Shown: positions 19,408 through 27,995 of the stretch, piece by piece
How positions within the stretch are numbered: position 1 is the stretch's first letter
Layout of the letters: every line of letters starts with the position of its first letter
Origin: Agrobacterium tumefaciens
GTDB lineage: Bacteria; Pseudomonadota; Alphaproteobacteria; Rhizobiales; Rhizobiaceae
Reading direction: 5' to 3'
DNA length: 64,000 bases
Assembly: GCF_009649785.1 (NCBI RefSeq)
Contig: NZ_WJOK01000028.1
Span: 1 to 64,000 of the forward strand
Translations under genes and position numbers: made by a program
Notes under the pieces: generated by a model
The model's database searches: none
Told to the model about the DNA's origin: nothing
What the model saw: only the letters and a program-made list of their open reading frames with translations

Positions 19408-20265
19408 ATGAGCACCGTTGCGACCTCCTCCGGTCTGTCCTCCTTCTTCTCCGGCAAGCCGCTGCGCTTCATTGCGGCCTCCATATTGCTGGTCAACGGC
19501 CTGTTTCCGGCAATATGGATCCTGTTCACCTCGCTGAAAACCGAAGCGGAACTGACGGTGAAACCGATCACATGGTTTCCGCATGCGCCGACGCTCGCCA
19601 ATTACATGCAGGCCTTTTCCGACCAGCCGCTGCACCTCTTCCTGTTCAACAGCTTCATGGTCGCGCTTCTTTCCACGGCCCTCACAATTCTGATTTCGGT
19701 GCTGGCAGCCTATGCGCTGGCGCGGCTCGATCTCAAGTACCGGGCGCTGATCCTCTCGCTCATCATCGCCGTTTCCACATTCCCGCTGGTAACGCTGCTG
19801 GTGCCTCTGTTCGAGATCATGCGTGCGCTCAACCTGCTCAATAGCTGGACCGCTCTTATACTGCCTTACACCGTGCTTTCCCTGCCGGTCTGCACGCTGA
19901 TGCTGGTATCCTTCTTCGAAAGCATCCCGCGCGATCTGGAAAACGCCGCCATGATTGATGGCTGCACCCGCATCGGCGCGCTGTTCAAGGTTGTCGTGCC
20001 GCTATGCGCGCCAGGCGTCTTCACCGCCGGTATTCTCGCTTTCGTGAACGCCTGGGACGAATTCCTGCTGGCGCTTTCCTTCAATTCCAATCCGGCACTG
20101 CGCACGCTGCCGGTCGGCATCCAGCTTTACCAGGGTGAGTTCGCTTTCCCCTGGCCCGTCATCTCGGCGGCGCTGGTGGTCGGCATCGTCCCGGTTGCGA
20201 TCCTGATCGTCATCTTTCAGGAACGCGTCGTCTCCGGTCTCACCGCCGGCGGTCTCAAGGGTTAA
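19408..20265 (+). CDS. smoH: ABC sugar permease SmoH (MalG-type)
   Basis: A 285-residue permease starting at 19408, four bases after the smoG stop; the longer reading frame overlaps smoG and is not needed. Six transmembrane segments are visible, with the first at FIAASILLVNGLFPAIWILF. The EAA-like loop reads ENAAMIDGCTRIGALFKVVVPLCAPG, and the C-terminus is the usual short GGLKG tail. It pairs with SmoG to import sulfoquinovosyl glycerol. Confidence 0.9.
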   Translation: MSTVATSSGLSSFFSGKPLRFIAASILLVNGLFPAIWILFTSLKTEAELTVKPITWFPHAPTLANYMQAFSDQPLHLFLFNSFMVALLSTALTILISVLAAYALARLDLKYRALILSLIIAVSTFPLVTLLVPLFEIMRALNLLNSWTALILPYTVLSLPVCTLMLVSFFESIPRDLENAAMIDGCTRIGALFKVVVPLCAPGVFTAGILAFVNAWDEFLLALSFNSNPALRTLPVGIQLYQGEFAFPWPVISAALVVGIVPVAILIVIFQERVVSGLTAGGLKG

Positions 20266-20277
20266 ACAGGTATAGTC

Positions 20278-22272
20278 ATGCAATTCGAAAAGACCAAAGA
20301 CGGCTTCACGCTTGCGATTGGCAGCCACACCATTCTTTCTCATTCGCCTGAGAACCCGGCTTTCTTTGCTGGTTTCGGCAAGGAGCGGATGGATATGTAT
20401 CGCGGCAATTTCGATATCGAGGACTATGTCATCGAACGAACTGCGCTCCGCCACGCCGAAGTCAGTGGCGACAGCGTTACGCTGTCTTCCGCACCCGGGC
20501 AGGCCGCGCGCCTTCATCTGGCGCTGGATGGAAATGCCATCAGGGTCACGGCGCTGGATGAAACCATCAATCGGCTGTGGCTGCGGATCATCGCAGATGA
20601 GGACGAACATGTCTGGGGCGGTGGCGAACAGATGTCCTATTTCGACATGCGCGGCCGCCGCTTTCCGCTCTGGACCTCCGAACCCGGTGTCGGCCGCGAC
20701 AAGACCGCTGAAATCACCTTCCAGGCTGACGTCAGCGGCAAGGCGGGTGGCGATTATTACAACACCAATTACCCGCAGCCGACCTATCTGTCATCGCGCA
20801 AATATGCGCTGCATGTGGAAACCAGCGCCTATTCGGTCTTCGATTTCCGCAACGAAGATTTCCACGAAGTCGAGATCTGGGCGATCCCCGAAAGGATCGA
20901 GTTTTTCACCGGCGATCGTTTCACCGATATCGTTTCCGCCCTCTCGCTGCGGTTCGGACGCCAGCCGGAACTGCCGGAGTGGGTCTATGGCGGCGCGATC
21001 ATCGGGTTAAAGGATGGCGCCAACTCCTTTGCCCGGCTGGAAAAAATCCGCGCTGCCGGAACCAAGGTCTCCGGCCTGTGGTGCGAGGACTGGGTGGGGC
21101 TTCGCCAGACATCCTTCGGCGCCCGGCTCTTCTGGGACTGGCAGGCCAATGAGGCGCGTTATCCGCATCTGCGTCAGAAGATCGCCGAGCTTGCCGATCA
21201 GGGCATTCGTTTTCTGGGATACGTGAACCCCTATCTCTGCGTCGACGGCCCGCTTTTTCCGGAGGCGGAGGCGGCCGGTTATTTCGCCACCGGCGCGGAC
21301 GGCAAGACGGCGCTCGTGGATTTCGGCGAGTTCGATTGTGGCGTGGTCGATTTCACCAATCCGGCCGCAGCCGAGTGGTTTTCCGAAGAGATCATCGGCA
21401 AGAACATGCTTGATTTCGGCCTTTCCGGCTGGATGGCCGATTTCGGCGAATATCTGCCGATCGACATCACGCTATCGAACGGCATCGACGCCAAGCTGAT
21501 GCACAATGCCTGGCCGACGCTCTGGGCAGAGGTCAACGCCAAGGCCGTTGAAAGCCGCGGCAAAACCGGCGAAGCGCTGTTCTTCATGCGCGCGGGCTTT
21601 ACCGGTGTGCAAGCCCACTGCCCGCTGCTGTGGGGCGGCGACCAGTCCGTCGATTTCTCCCGCCATGACGGTCTCGTCACCGTCATATGCGGTGCGCTGT
21701 CCTCCGGTCTTCTCGGCAATGCCTATCACCATTCCGATATTGGAGGTTACACCAGCCTGTTCGGCAATGTCAGAACCCCGGAACTCATCATGCGCTGGAC
21801 GGAGATGGCAGCCTTTACCCCTGTCATGCGAACCCATGAGGGCAATCGCCCGCGCGACAATCTCCAGATCGATCAGGACGAGACCGTTCTTGGCCATTTT
21901 GCCCGCATGACGGCAATCTATGTCGCACTCGCCCCCTATCTGAAATCGCTTTCCACCGAAGCGGCCGAAAACGGCCTGCCGGTACAGCGCCCGCTTTTCC
22001 TGCATCACGAGAACGACCGGCAGACCTATGCCATTCAGGACAGCTATCTCTATGGGGCCGACATGCTGGTCGCACCAGTTTGGAAGGCGGGGGAGACGCA
22101 GCGCACGCTTTACCTTCCGGGCGATGGGGAATGGATGCATCTTTGGAGTGGCGCGCGGTATTTTGGCGGGCACGAGATCACCGTGGAGGCTCCGATAGGC
22201 CAGCCGGCTGTGTTCTACCGCGCTGAAACGCCCTTTACTGCGTTATTTGAACGGCTTCGTAATATCGCTTGA
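20278..22272 (+). CDS. smoI: Sulfoquinovosidase SmoI (GH31)
   Basis: A 664-residue cytoplasmic glycoside hydrolase family 31 enzyme without a signal peptide. The nucleophile is Asp388 in GWMADFGEYLP and the acid/base Asp455 in WGGDQSVDF. The sulfonate-recognition triad known for the Agrobacterium enzyme, Arg283, Trp286 and Tyr491, is found at exactly these numbers in this translation (GAR-LFW at 281-286 and GGY at 489-491). This separates it from ordinary alpha-glucosidases. It hydrolyses sulfoquinovosyl glycerol, delivered by SmoEFGH, to sulfoquinovose and glycerol, feeding SmoC. Last gene of the uptake operon, 12 bases after smoH. Confidence 0.95.
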   Translation: MQFEKTKDGFTLAIGSHTILSHSPENPAFFAGFGKERMDMYRGNFDIEDYVIERTALRHAEVSGDSVTLSSAPGQAARLHLALDGNAIRVTALDETINRLWLRIIADEDEHVWGGGEQMSYFDMRGRRFPLWTSEPGVGRDKTAEITFQADVSGKAGGDYYNTNYPQPTYLSSRKYALHVETSAYSVFDFRNEDFHEVEIWAIPERIEFFTGDRFTDIVSALSLRFGRQPELPEWVYGGAIIGLKDGANSFARLEKIRAAGTKVSGLWCEDWVGLRQTSFGARLFWDWQANEARYPHLRQKIAELADQGIRFLGYVNPYLCVDGPLFPEAEAAGYFATGADGKTALVDFGEFDCGVVDFTNPAAAEWFSEEIIGKNMLDFGLSGWMADFGEYLPIDITLSNGIDAKLMHNAWPTLWAEVNAKAVESRGKTGEALFFMRAGFTGVQAHCPLLWGGDQSVDFSRHDGLVTVICGALSSGLLGNAYHHSDIGGYTSLFGNVRTPELIMRWTEMAAFTPVMRTHEGNRPRDNLQIDQDETVLGHFARMTAIYVALAPYLKSLSTEAAENGLPVQRPLFLHHENDRQTYAIQDSYLYGADMLVAPVWKAGETQRTLYLPGDGEWMHLWSGARYFGGHEITVEAPIGQPAVFYRAETPFTALFERLRNIA

Positions 22273-22290
22273 AGCATCACCTTCCGACCA

Positions 22291-22322
22291 TTTCCAAAAA
22301 ACGCCGCAGATATTGCGGCGTT
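22291..22322 (-). terminator. Terminator of the TadG-like gene, between convergent genes
   Basis: Perfect 9-bp stem AACGCCGCA/TGCGGCGTT (22300-22308 with 22314-22322). On the minus strand it is followed by a run of T (22299-22296), 36 bases after the TadG-like stop. It may also slow transcription leaving smoI. Confidence 0.7.
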
Positions 22323-22357
22323 CAACCGATGCTTTAACAGGCCTCGCTAGACGGCCA

Positions 22358-23647
22358 TCAGCCCGTCAGGCGTGGTGATGTAATGGCTTTCTTGAACAGT
22401 ACCGTCATCGCGTCGCTGATGCCCTGGGACGGGCTGACTTCGAAGTACAGACCCGGGGAAGCGCAGCTCTGCATGCGTGAGCCAATTTCCGCCTGAAAGG
22501 GCTTGATCCAGCTATTATACCAGTCATTCGTCGGCAGCGGCAGATAGGTGGTATAAAGCACCGCGATACGAAAACCCTTTTCCTTCAGTTTCGTACAGTC
22601 TTTGATGTCGATCGGCTCCTGACAGCGGCCTCCCGTCAGTTTTTTCGTACAGGAGGAGGGCTTGTAACTGTCGCCCACCCCGTCTGAAACAAAGAAAATA
22701 ACCTTATCCGGGTTCGCCGAGCTTGAGCCCGTGCCCGAACTGCCGACCTTATCTCCAATCTGGATCAGTGCCCGGTCGAAATCTGTTTGCTGGTCGTTGT
22801 TGTATCCCTGATAGGGGATTGACATCAGGTTGATTTCACCAGCTTTTTTCTTTGCTGCGTCCAGATCCGAGGTTAGCGAAACGACCTCAAGCAGCTTGGT
22901 ATCTTCCGCCCGTTCCCCGAAGGTATAGACGGCCATGCGATATTGATTGCTGCTTTTGCGCGTGGACTTTGCCGTGTCCATCAGGCTGGCGGTTGCCTTG
23001 GCAACCACGTCGATACGCGTCGTAACCCCGAGTTTCTTGGCCTTGAAGTAATAGCTGTTCGGGTCTGCCACGCCTTCCTTCACGATGTGACAGGCAAAAG
23101 CGCATTTATCGCCAGTATTCGCAACCAGGGTGGCAACATCCGTGGGTGTCGCGCCCACTCCCATGGAGGGCGTATTATCAAGCAGAAGATAGAAATCGCT
23201 GAAGGTTTCCGTTTCGTATTTGGCCGTGGCCGTGCCGGCAACCGAAACGAAATCCTTCCCCAGAAGCCCTGAGAGCGTCGTGCTGACCGACGCCTTGAAG
23301 CTGACGGACGACTCGACCACATTGCCGTGCTTGATCACCGAAACATCGACAGAGGTTATGGTGTAGTCCGCGTCGCCGCGCTGATTGCCATCGAAGAATG
23401 CCCGGGCTTCTTCATTGCCGACGGGAATGACACCGTCCCCCGACATCTTCTTTGCCGCCTGAACACTTGCGGACATATCGGCGACTGCCGCCAGAGCCGC
23501 GGAATCCGCCGCCTGCTGCAGATCGGCTTTGACCGACATGCCGCGCGTAATATCGAGCGCCACACCGGCAGCCCCGCACAGAGGCACCATGAGCAGCGCG
23601 GTCAGAATGCCAAAATTTCCAGATTTCTCTTGCCAGAAGTTTTTCAA
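22358..23647 (-). CDS. TadG-like pilus assembly protein with von Willebrand A domain
   Basis: A roughly 429-residue protein. The N-terminus KNFWQEKSGNFGILTALLMVPLCGAAGVALDITRG is the TadE/TadG single transmembrane anchor; a vWA-like domain follows (FYLLLDNTPSMGVG, near residue 155, with the D-x-S-x-S metal site altered to DNTPS, and later VIFFVSDGVGD). The likely start is TTG at 23647 behind GGGGGCG; another TTG at 23659 is possible and no ATG is available. TadG proteins are linked to Flp pili, but no other tad/cpa gene is nearby, so it may be an orphan that acts elsewhere. A long AT-rich upstream gap separates it from the thiamine operon. Confidence 0.75.
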   Translation of the reverse strand: MKNFWQEKSGNFGILTALLMVPLCGAAGVALDITRGMSVKADLQQAADSAALAAVADMSASVQAAKKMSGDGVIPVGNEEARAFFDGNQRGDADYTITSVDVSVIKHGNVVESSVSFKASVSTTLSGLLGKDFVSVAGTATAKYETETFSDFYLLLDNTPSMGVGATPTDVATLVANTGDKCAFACHIVKEGVADPNSYYFKAKKLGVTTRIDVVAKATASLMDTAKSTRKSSNQYRMAVYTFGERAEDTKLLEVVSLTSDLDAAKKKAGEINLMSIPYQGYNNDQQTDFDRALIQIGDKVGSSGTGSSSANPDKVIFFVSDGVGDSYKPSSCTKKLTGGRCQEPIDIKDCTKLKEKGFRIAVLYTTYLPLPTNDWYNSWIKPFQAEIGSRMQSCASPGLYFEVSPSQGISDAMTVLFKKAITSPRLTG

Positions 23648-23795
23648 GTTCGCCCCCAAACAATCTGGGAGCTGAAGCTAATACAGCGGAATTGAAAAGC
23701 GGTTTCAATAAATAACTAATTTTTGATAAACTTAATATAATCAACAACTAATATGTTCGCGGCAAATTCGCCAATATTCTCGTTAACTTTCAACG

Positions 23796-23824
23796 TTGAC
23801 ATTACTTCAAAACCCTCCTAGCAA
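23796..23824 (+). promoter_or_regulatory. Predicted promoter of the thiamine salvage operon
   Basis: TTGACA (23796-23801), 17-bp spacer, TAGCAA (23819-23824). It would start transcription just before the TPP riboswitch. Confidence 0.5.
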
Positions 23825-23833
23825 AACAGTCTC

Positions 23834-23919
23834 TTCCGAGGGGAGCACCAGACGGTGCTGAGATGGCGATGAGCCGGACCCTTGAACCTGATCCGGGTCA
23901 TGCCGGCGTAGGAACGGAA
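23834..23919 (+). ncRNA. TPP riboswitch (THI element)
   Basis: Contains the conserved parts of the thiamine pyrophosphate aptamer in order: P1 arm TTCCG, GGGGAGC, CTGAGAT (23858-23864), GACCCTTGAACCTGATC (23877-23893), CATGCCGGCGTAGGAA, and the closing CGGAA (23915-23919). It lies upstream of thiXY-thiMED, whose products are thiamine uptake and salvage functions, so high TPP should switch the operon off. No U-tailed terminator follows, which points to control of translation. Confidence 0.95.
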
Positions 23920-23952
23920 ACTGTAGCGCGTTTGCGGTACTGCCCTTTCTCT

Positions 23953-23994
23953 TCTCCGCTTTGCCCGGATCTCCGTGATCGCCACAGCTGGAGA
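23953..23994 (+). promoter_or_regulatory. Possible Shine-Dalgarno sequestering element downstream of the riboswitch
   Basis: GGAGA at 23990-23994 lies 7 bases before an ATG at 24002. Two TCTCC copies, at 23953-23957 and 23970-23974, can each pair with it perfectly. This could be the expression platform through which the aptamer hides or frees the ribosome site. Confidence 0.4.
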
Positions 23995-24001
23995 CCGAAC
24001 G

Positions 24002-24049
24002 ATGATGATGAAACATCCTTCCCTTCGTATACGGTACGGCTGCGTCTGA
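24002..24049 (+). CDS. Short upstream ORF between TPP riboswitch and thiX
   Basis: Fifteen codons (MMMKHPSLRIRYGCV) with three consecutive ATGs behind a well-placed GGAGA. The stop lies 10 bases before the thiX ATG, which itself has no ribosome binding site. Reading of thiX may therefore depend on ribosomes finishing this short frame, with the riboswitch acting on the short frame's ribosome site. Whether the peptide is made is unknown. Confidence 0.4.
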   Translation: MMMKHPSLRIRYGCV

Positions 24050-24059
24050 GCCCCGGCCG

Positions 24060-24845
24060 ATGCGTGCCTCCCATGCGCTGAAGGGCGTCGTTCTTATTCT
24101 GTTTGTCTGGCAGCTGGGCATCTGGCTGTTCGCACCTCCCCGCTACATCCTGCCCTCGCCGGCCGATGTTGCCGCAGCACTCCTGCGCCAGCCAGCTTTC
24201 CTGTTCGGACAGGCCATGGTGACATCAGGTGAAATGGCTGTCGGGCTTGCGGCTGGCATTGCCGCCGGCATTCTCGTTGCCTTTACGATTGCCGCCGTCC
24301 CGCGTTTTGGCCGCCTCGTCTGGCCCATGGTTCTCGTGTTGCAGGCATTTCCGGTCTTCGTGCTGGCCCCCATTCTCGTACTCTGGTTCGGTTTCGGCAT
24401 GGCCTCGAAAGTTGTCATGACGGCGATCATCATCTTTTTCCCCGTCGCTTCAGCCTTTACCGACGGCCTCAATCGCACGGATCGGACAATCCTCGATGCC
24501 GCGTCGCTGACGGAGGCGAGCCACTGGCAAATCCTCACCCGGCTGCGTGTGCCGCTGGCGCTTCCCTCACTCATTTCCGGGCTGAGGGTCGCAGCTCCGC
24601 TCGCCCCGCTCGGCGCGGTCATTGGCGAATGGGTGGGCGCCTCCGCCGGGCTCGGTTTTGTCATGATCCAGTCCAATGCCCGCATGCAGACCGACACAAT
24701 GTTCGCCGCCATGACCATTCTCGCCCTCATGGCGGTGCTGCTGCGGCTTGTCGTCGACCGGGCAACGGCCAATCTCGCCCCTTGGGCCAAAGAAACAGAC
24801 CACGTCATTCCTTTCAAACATTTGCGGAGACTTTCGGCATCATGA
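24060..24845 (+). CDS. thiX: ABC transporter permease for thiamine precursor (ThiX-like)
   Basis: A 261-residue single-domain permease of the SsuC/TauC/ThiX type, with about six transmembrane helices. The N-terminus WQLGIWLFAPPRYILPSPADV is typical, and the EAA loop reads EASHWQILTRLRVPLALPSLISGLRVAAPLAPLGAVIGEW. It is placed directly after a TPP riboswitch and overlaps the binding protein gene by ATGA, so a thiamine precursor such as a hydroxymethylpyrimidine is the likely substrate. The start is the only ATG in frame after a stop at 24009; it lacks a Shine-Dalgarno sequence. No ATPase gene follows, which is unusual for this transporter. Confidence 0.8.
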   Translation: MRASHALKGVVLILFVWQLGIWLFAPPRYILPSPADVAAALLRQPAFLFGQAMVTSGEMAVGLAAGIAAGILVAFTIAAVPRFGRLVWPMVLVLQAFPVFVLAPILVLWFGFGMASKVVMTAIIIFFPVASAFTDGLNRTDRTILDAASLTEASHWQILTRLRVPLALPSLISGLRVAAPLAPLGAVIGEWVGASAGLGFVMIQSNARMQTDTMFAAMTILALMAVLLRLVVDRATANLAPWAKETDHVIPFKHLRRLSAS

Positions 24846-25786
24846 AACGAACTCTTCTTTCCCTCATCGTTGCGGCAGCAAGCGTGCTTTCGCCCGCGCA
24901 ATCGCAGGCGGCAGACAAGCTTACCGTATTGCTGGAATGGTTCGTGAACCCGGACCATGCACCGATGGTGATCGCCAAGGAACGCGGCCTGTTCGCAGAT
25001 GCCGGGCTGGAGGTCGAGTTGATCCCGCCTGCGGACCCATCCGCCGTGCCGCGTCTCGTCTCGGCAAAACAGGCCGATATCGGCGTTCACTACCAGCCGA
25101 ACCTCTATCTCGACCACGATGCCGGGCTGCCGCTTGTCCGTTTCGGCACGCTGGTGGAAACCCCGCTGAACACCGTCACCGTTCTGGCCGATGGTCCAAT
25201 CAAGAGCCTGAAGGACCTGAAGGGCAGGAAGGTCGGCTTCTCGGTTTCCGGCTTCGAGGATGCGATGCTGAAGCGGATGCTGGAGAAGGAGGGACTGACG
25301 AAAGACGATGTGGAACTGGTCAACGTCAATTTCTCACTCTCGCCATCCCTGATCGCCGGCAAGGTCGATGCCACGCTTGGCGGCTTCCGTAATTTCGAAC
25401 TGACGCAGATGAAGCTTGAGGGCCACGAAGGCCGCTCGTTCTTCCCCGAGGAGCATGGCGTGCCCGCCTATGACGAGCTCATCTTCGTCACCCATCGAGA
25501 TCTCGTGAAAGATAGCCGCCTGCCGCGTTTTCTCTCGGCCGTTGAGCAGGCGGCGATTTTCATCACCAACCACCCACAAGAATCCTGGCAGCTTTTCATC
25601 AAGGCCTATCCGAACCTTGACGACGCGCTGAACAAACAGGCGTTTTTCGATACGCTGCCGCGTTTCGCCAAACGTCCAGCCGCACTCGATCGCACCCGCT
25701 ACACACGCTTCGGCACCTTCATGCAGGACATGCAACTGATCAAGCAGGCGCCGGCGGCGGAAGACATTGCCGTGGAGTTGCAATAA
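24842..25786 (+). CDS. thiY: Thiamine pyrimidine precursor-binding protein (ThiY-like, NMT1/THI5 family)
   Basis: A 314-residue periplasmic binding protein with signal peptide MKRTLLSLIVAAASVLSPAQSQA. The mature start, LTVLLEWFVNPDHAPMVIAKERGLFADAGLEVELI, is the NMT1/THI5-like motif of proteins that bind formylaminopyrimidine or HMP. ADIGVHYQPN, LKDLKGRKVGFSVSGFEDAML and VNVNFSLSPSLIAGKVDATLGGFRNFE continue the family pattern. Coupled to thiX by ATGA. It should deliver the pyrimidine half of thiamine to the permease for phosphorylation by ThiD. Confidence 0.85.
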   Translation: MKRTLLSLIVAAASVLSPAQSQAADKLTVLLEWFVNPDHAPMVIAKERGLFADAGLEVELIPPADPSAVPRLVSAKQADIGVHYQPNLYLDHDAGLPLVRFGTLVETPLNTVTVLADGPIKSLKDLKGRKVGFSVSGFEDAMLKRMLEKEGLTKDDVELVNVNFSLSPSLIAGKVDATLGGFRNFELTQMKLEGHEGRSFFPEEHGVPAYDELIFVTHRDLVKDSRLPRFLSAVEQAAIFITNHPQESWQLFIKAYPNLDDALNKQAFFDTLPRFAKRPAALDRTRYTRFGTFMQDMQLIKQAPAAEDIAVELQ

Positions 25787-25788
25787 CC

Positions 25789-26529
25789 ATGGCAAACAGT
25801 TTTCCGACTGCGGCGAAGGCCGCAGAGATCCTCGAAAGGGTAAGGCAGACGCGCCCGCGCGTGCATTGCCTGATGAACACCGTGGTACAGAAATTCACCG
25901 CGGACGGCATTACCGTTGTCGGCGGCATACCCTCGATGACAACCTCACTCGAAGAAATCGGTGCTTTCGTCACGAAAGCCGATGCGGTAACGATCAATCT
26001 CGGCACGCTCGACGCCGACCGGCGAAAAGTCATTCGATTTGCCGTCGAGATCGCCCGCGCGGCTGGCAAGCCGTGGATTCTGGACCCCGTGCATTGCGAC
26101 TATTCGCCATCGCGACTGGCGTTCGCGCGTGACCTGATCTCGCTTGGACCCACCATCGTGCGCGGCAACAGCGCTGAGATGAGCCTGATCGGTGCTGTTC
26201 CGAACGCCATCAGGATAGAGACCGGACCTGTCGATAACCTGCGCGACGCCACAAGGAGTGTCAGAATCGTCAACGGTCACCCGTGGATGGCGAAGGTGAC
26301 AGGCACGGGTTGCCTATCGGGTGGCGTCATCGCCGCCTTCATGGCGGTGGAAAAAGACGCACTGACGGCCGCCGCCGCCGCCCTCGCCATCACGGGTGTC
26401 GCAGCCGAACTGGCAGCGAAAAACGCCAAAGGCCCCGGCACATTCGAGCCGGCATTTCTGGATGTGCTTTCAGAAATTTCCGGCGAAGACATAATAAACC
26501 ATGCGAGGATTGAGCATGAACAAGGTTGA
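25789..26529 (+). CDS. thiM: Hydroxyethylthiazole kinase ThiM
   Basis: A 246-residue ribokinase-fold kinase that phosphorylates the salvaged thiazole alcohol. Family motifs: RPRVHCLMNTVVQKFTADGITVVGGIPSMT near the N-terminus, WILDPVHCDYSPSRLAFARDL, TIVRGNSAEMSLI, and the catalytic loop VTGTGCLSGGVIAAFMA. The start is 2 bases after the thiY stop. The C-terminus overlaps thiE by 14 bases. Confidence 0.93.
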   Translation: MANSFPTAAKAAEILERVRQTRPRVHCLMNTVVQKFTADGITVVGGIPSMTTSLEEIGAFVTKADAVTINLGTLDADRRKVIRFAVEIARAAGKPWILDPVHCDYSPSRLAFARDLISLGPTIVRGNSAEMSLIGAVPNAIRIETGPVDNLRDATRSVRIVNGHPWMAKVTGTGCLSGGVIAAFMAVEKDALTAAAAALAITGVAAELAAKNAKGPGTFEPAFLDVLSEISGEDIINHARIEHEQG

Positions 26530-27178
26530 TTACCGTCTCAACGCGCTGGTCGATGCGAGCCTCGGCGATGTTGCGCCCTTGGGCGAGCTTGCTCTGGCGG
26601 CCGCACTCAACGGCGCGACCATTCTGCAATATCGCGACAAACACGCCTCCACGCGGGAGATGATCGAAAACGCCAGCGCCATTCGCGAAGCCATTGCCGG
26701 CACGGGCGTGCCGCTGGTCATCAACGACCGGGTGGATGTGGCGCTCGCCTCTGGCGCGGACGGGGTGCATCTCGGCGCCGATGATATGGATGCCAAAACC
26801 GCCAGACGCATCCTTGGAGATAAGGCGATCATCGGCCTCACCGTCAAGAACCGCGCCGATGGCGAGCGGGCGGCCTCCATGCCCGCCGATTACGCCTGCA
26901 TTGGTGGCGTGTTCGAAACCGTTTCCAAGGTCAATCCAGACAAGCCTGTCGGCCTTGACGGCTTTACGACGCTCCGCACTCTGCTCCGCGAATTGCGGCC
27001 GGGCATGCCGGTGGGCGCCATCGCCGGTATCGATCTTGCCCGCGTGCCGAACGTCATCGCTGCCGGTGCGGATGGTGTCGCCGTTATTTCTGCAATCTTC
27101 CGCGCAGGCGATATTGCCAGCGCAACCAGGGACTTCCGCGCGGCAGTCGATGCAGCGTTGAAAGCGAGACAGTCATGA
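26516..27178 (+). CDS. thiE: Thiamine phosphate synthase ThiE
   Basis: A 220-residue TIM-barrel enzyme that joins HMP-pyrophosphate and thiazole phosphate to thiamine phosphate. Motifs: ATILQYRDKHASTREMIENA, PLVINDRVDVALASGADGVHLGADDMD, DYACIGGVFETVSK, and PVGAIAGIDLARVPNVIAAGADGVAVISAIF. The start at 26516 (MNKVDYRLNAL) has GCGAGGA upstream; the frame from 26501 would overlap thiM further without benefit. Overlaps thiD by ATGA. Confidence 0.93.
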   Translation: MNKVDYRLNALVDASLGDVAPLGELALAAALNGATILQYRDKHASTREMIENASAIREAIAGTGVPLVINDRVDVALASGADGVHLGADDMDAKTARRILGDKAIIGLTVKNRADGERAASMPADYACIGGVFETVSKVNPDKPVGLDGFTTLRTLLRELRPGMPVGAIAGIDLARVPNVIAAGADGVAVISAIFRAGDIASATRDFRAAVDAALKARQS

Positions 27179-27972
27179 CAGCAATCGCATTGACCATCGC
27201 CGGCTCAGACAGCGGCGGCGGCGCTGGCATTCAGGCCGACATCAAGACTTTCTCGGCACTCGGCGCCTATGCCGCTAGCGTCATCACCGCCATCACCGCC
27301 CAGAACACCAAAGGTGTGACGGCTGTGGAGGATATTTCCGTCACCACCATCGTCGCGCAGATGGACGCTGTTTTTTCCGATCTTGCCGTCAATGCGGTGA
27401 AGATCGGCATGGTATCGCGGATCGAAACCATCGCGGCCATAGCTGCAAGGCTTCGGCAGCAGCCCCAGCCGGTGGTGCTCGACCCCGTGATGGTTGCGAC
27501 CTCCGGCGACCGTCTGTTGCATGCGGATGCGATCGAGACATTGCGGCGCGACCTGCTGCCGCTCGCCACCATCGTCACGCCGAACCTGCCTGAAGCAGCG
27601 CTTCTCACCGGGTTGCCGATTGCAGACACCGAGGCGGAGATCACCCGTCAGGCCGAGATGATCCTGAAGGTGGGCGCGAAAGCCGTGCTCATCAAGGGCG
27701 GCCATGGCGACGGGCCGCAGAGTACGGATTATCTGTTTGCAGACGGCACCATGCAGGCGCTTTCCGCTAAGCGAGTGGACACGAAAAACGACCATGGGAC
27801 CGGCTGCACGCTGGCGGCGGCGATTACGGCTCATTTGGCCAAGAGTTGTGAATTGCGTGAGGCGGTTGGTCTTGCGAAGGACTATCTGAATGGGGCGCTT
27901 GACGCTGGTCGGGGGCTTGCCGTCGGGAACGGTCGGGGACCGGTGCATCATTTTTATCGGTGGTGGGGGTGA
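27175..27972 (+). CDS. thiD: Hydroxymethylpyrimidine (phospho)kinase ThiD
   Basis: A 265-residue ribokinase-family enzyme with the ThiD opening IALTIAGSDSGGGAGIQADIKTFSALGAYAASVITAITAQNT, PVVLDPVMVATSGDRLL, LVTPNLPEAALL-type region, KAVLIKGGHGDG and the catalytic DTKNDHGTGCTLAAAITAHLA. It phosphorylates HMP and HMP-phosphate. Last gene of the riboswitch-controlled operon; a strong palindrome follows. Confidence 0.94.
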   Translation: MTAIALTIAGSDSGGGAGIQADIKTFSALGAYAASVITAITAQNTKGVTAVEDISVTTIVAQMDAVFSDLAVNAVKIGMVSRIETIAAIAARLRQQPQPVVLDPVMVATSGDRLLHADAIETLRRDLLPLATIVTPNLPEAALLTGLPIADTEAEITRQAEMILKVGAKAVLIKGGHGDGPQSTDYLFADGTMQALSAKRVDTKNDHGTGCTLAAAITAHLAKSCELREAVGLAKDYLNGALDAGRGLAVGNGRGPVHHFYRWWG

Positions 27973-27995
27973 CATCGACATGCAGAGTGAGGGGC

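Noticed and set aside
20278-22272. Possible plain alpha-glucosidase annotation for the GH31 gene
   Set aside because: The Arg283/Trp286/Tyr491 sulfonate set and the smo context identify a sulfoquinovosidase.
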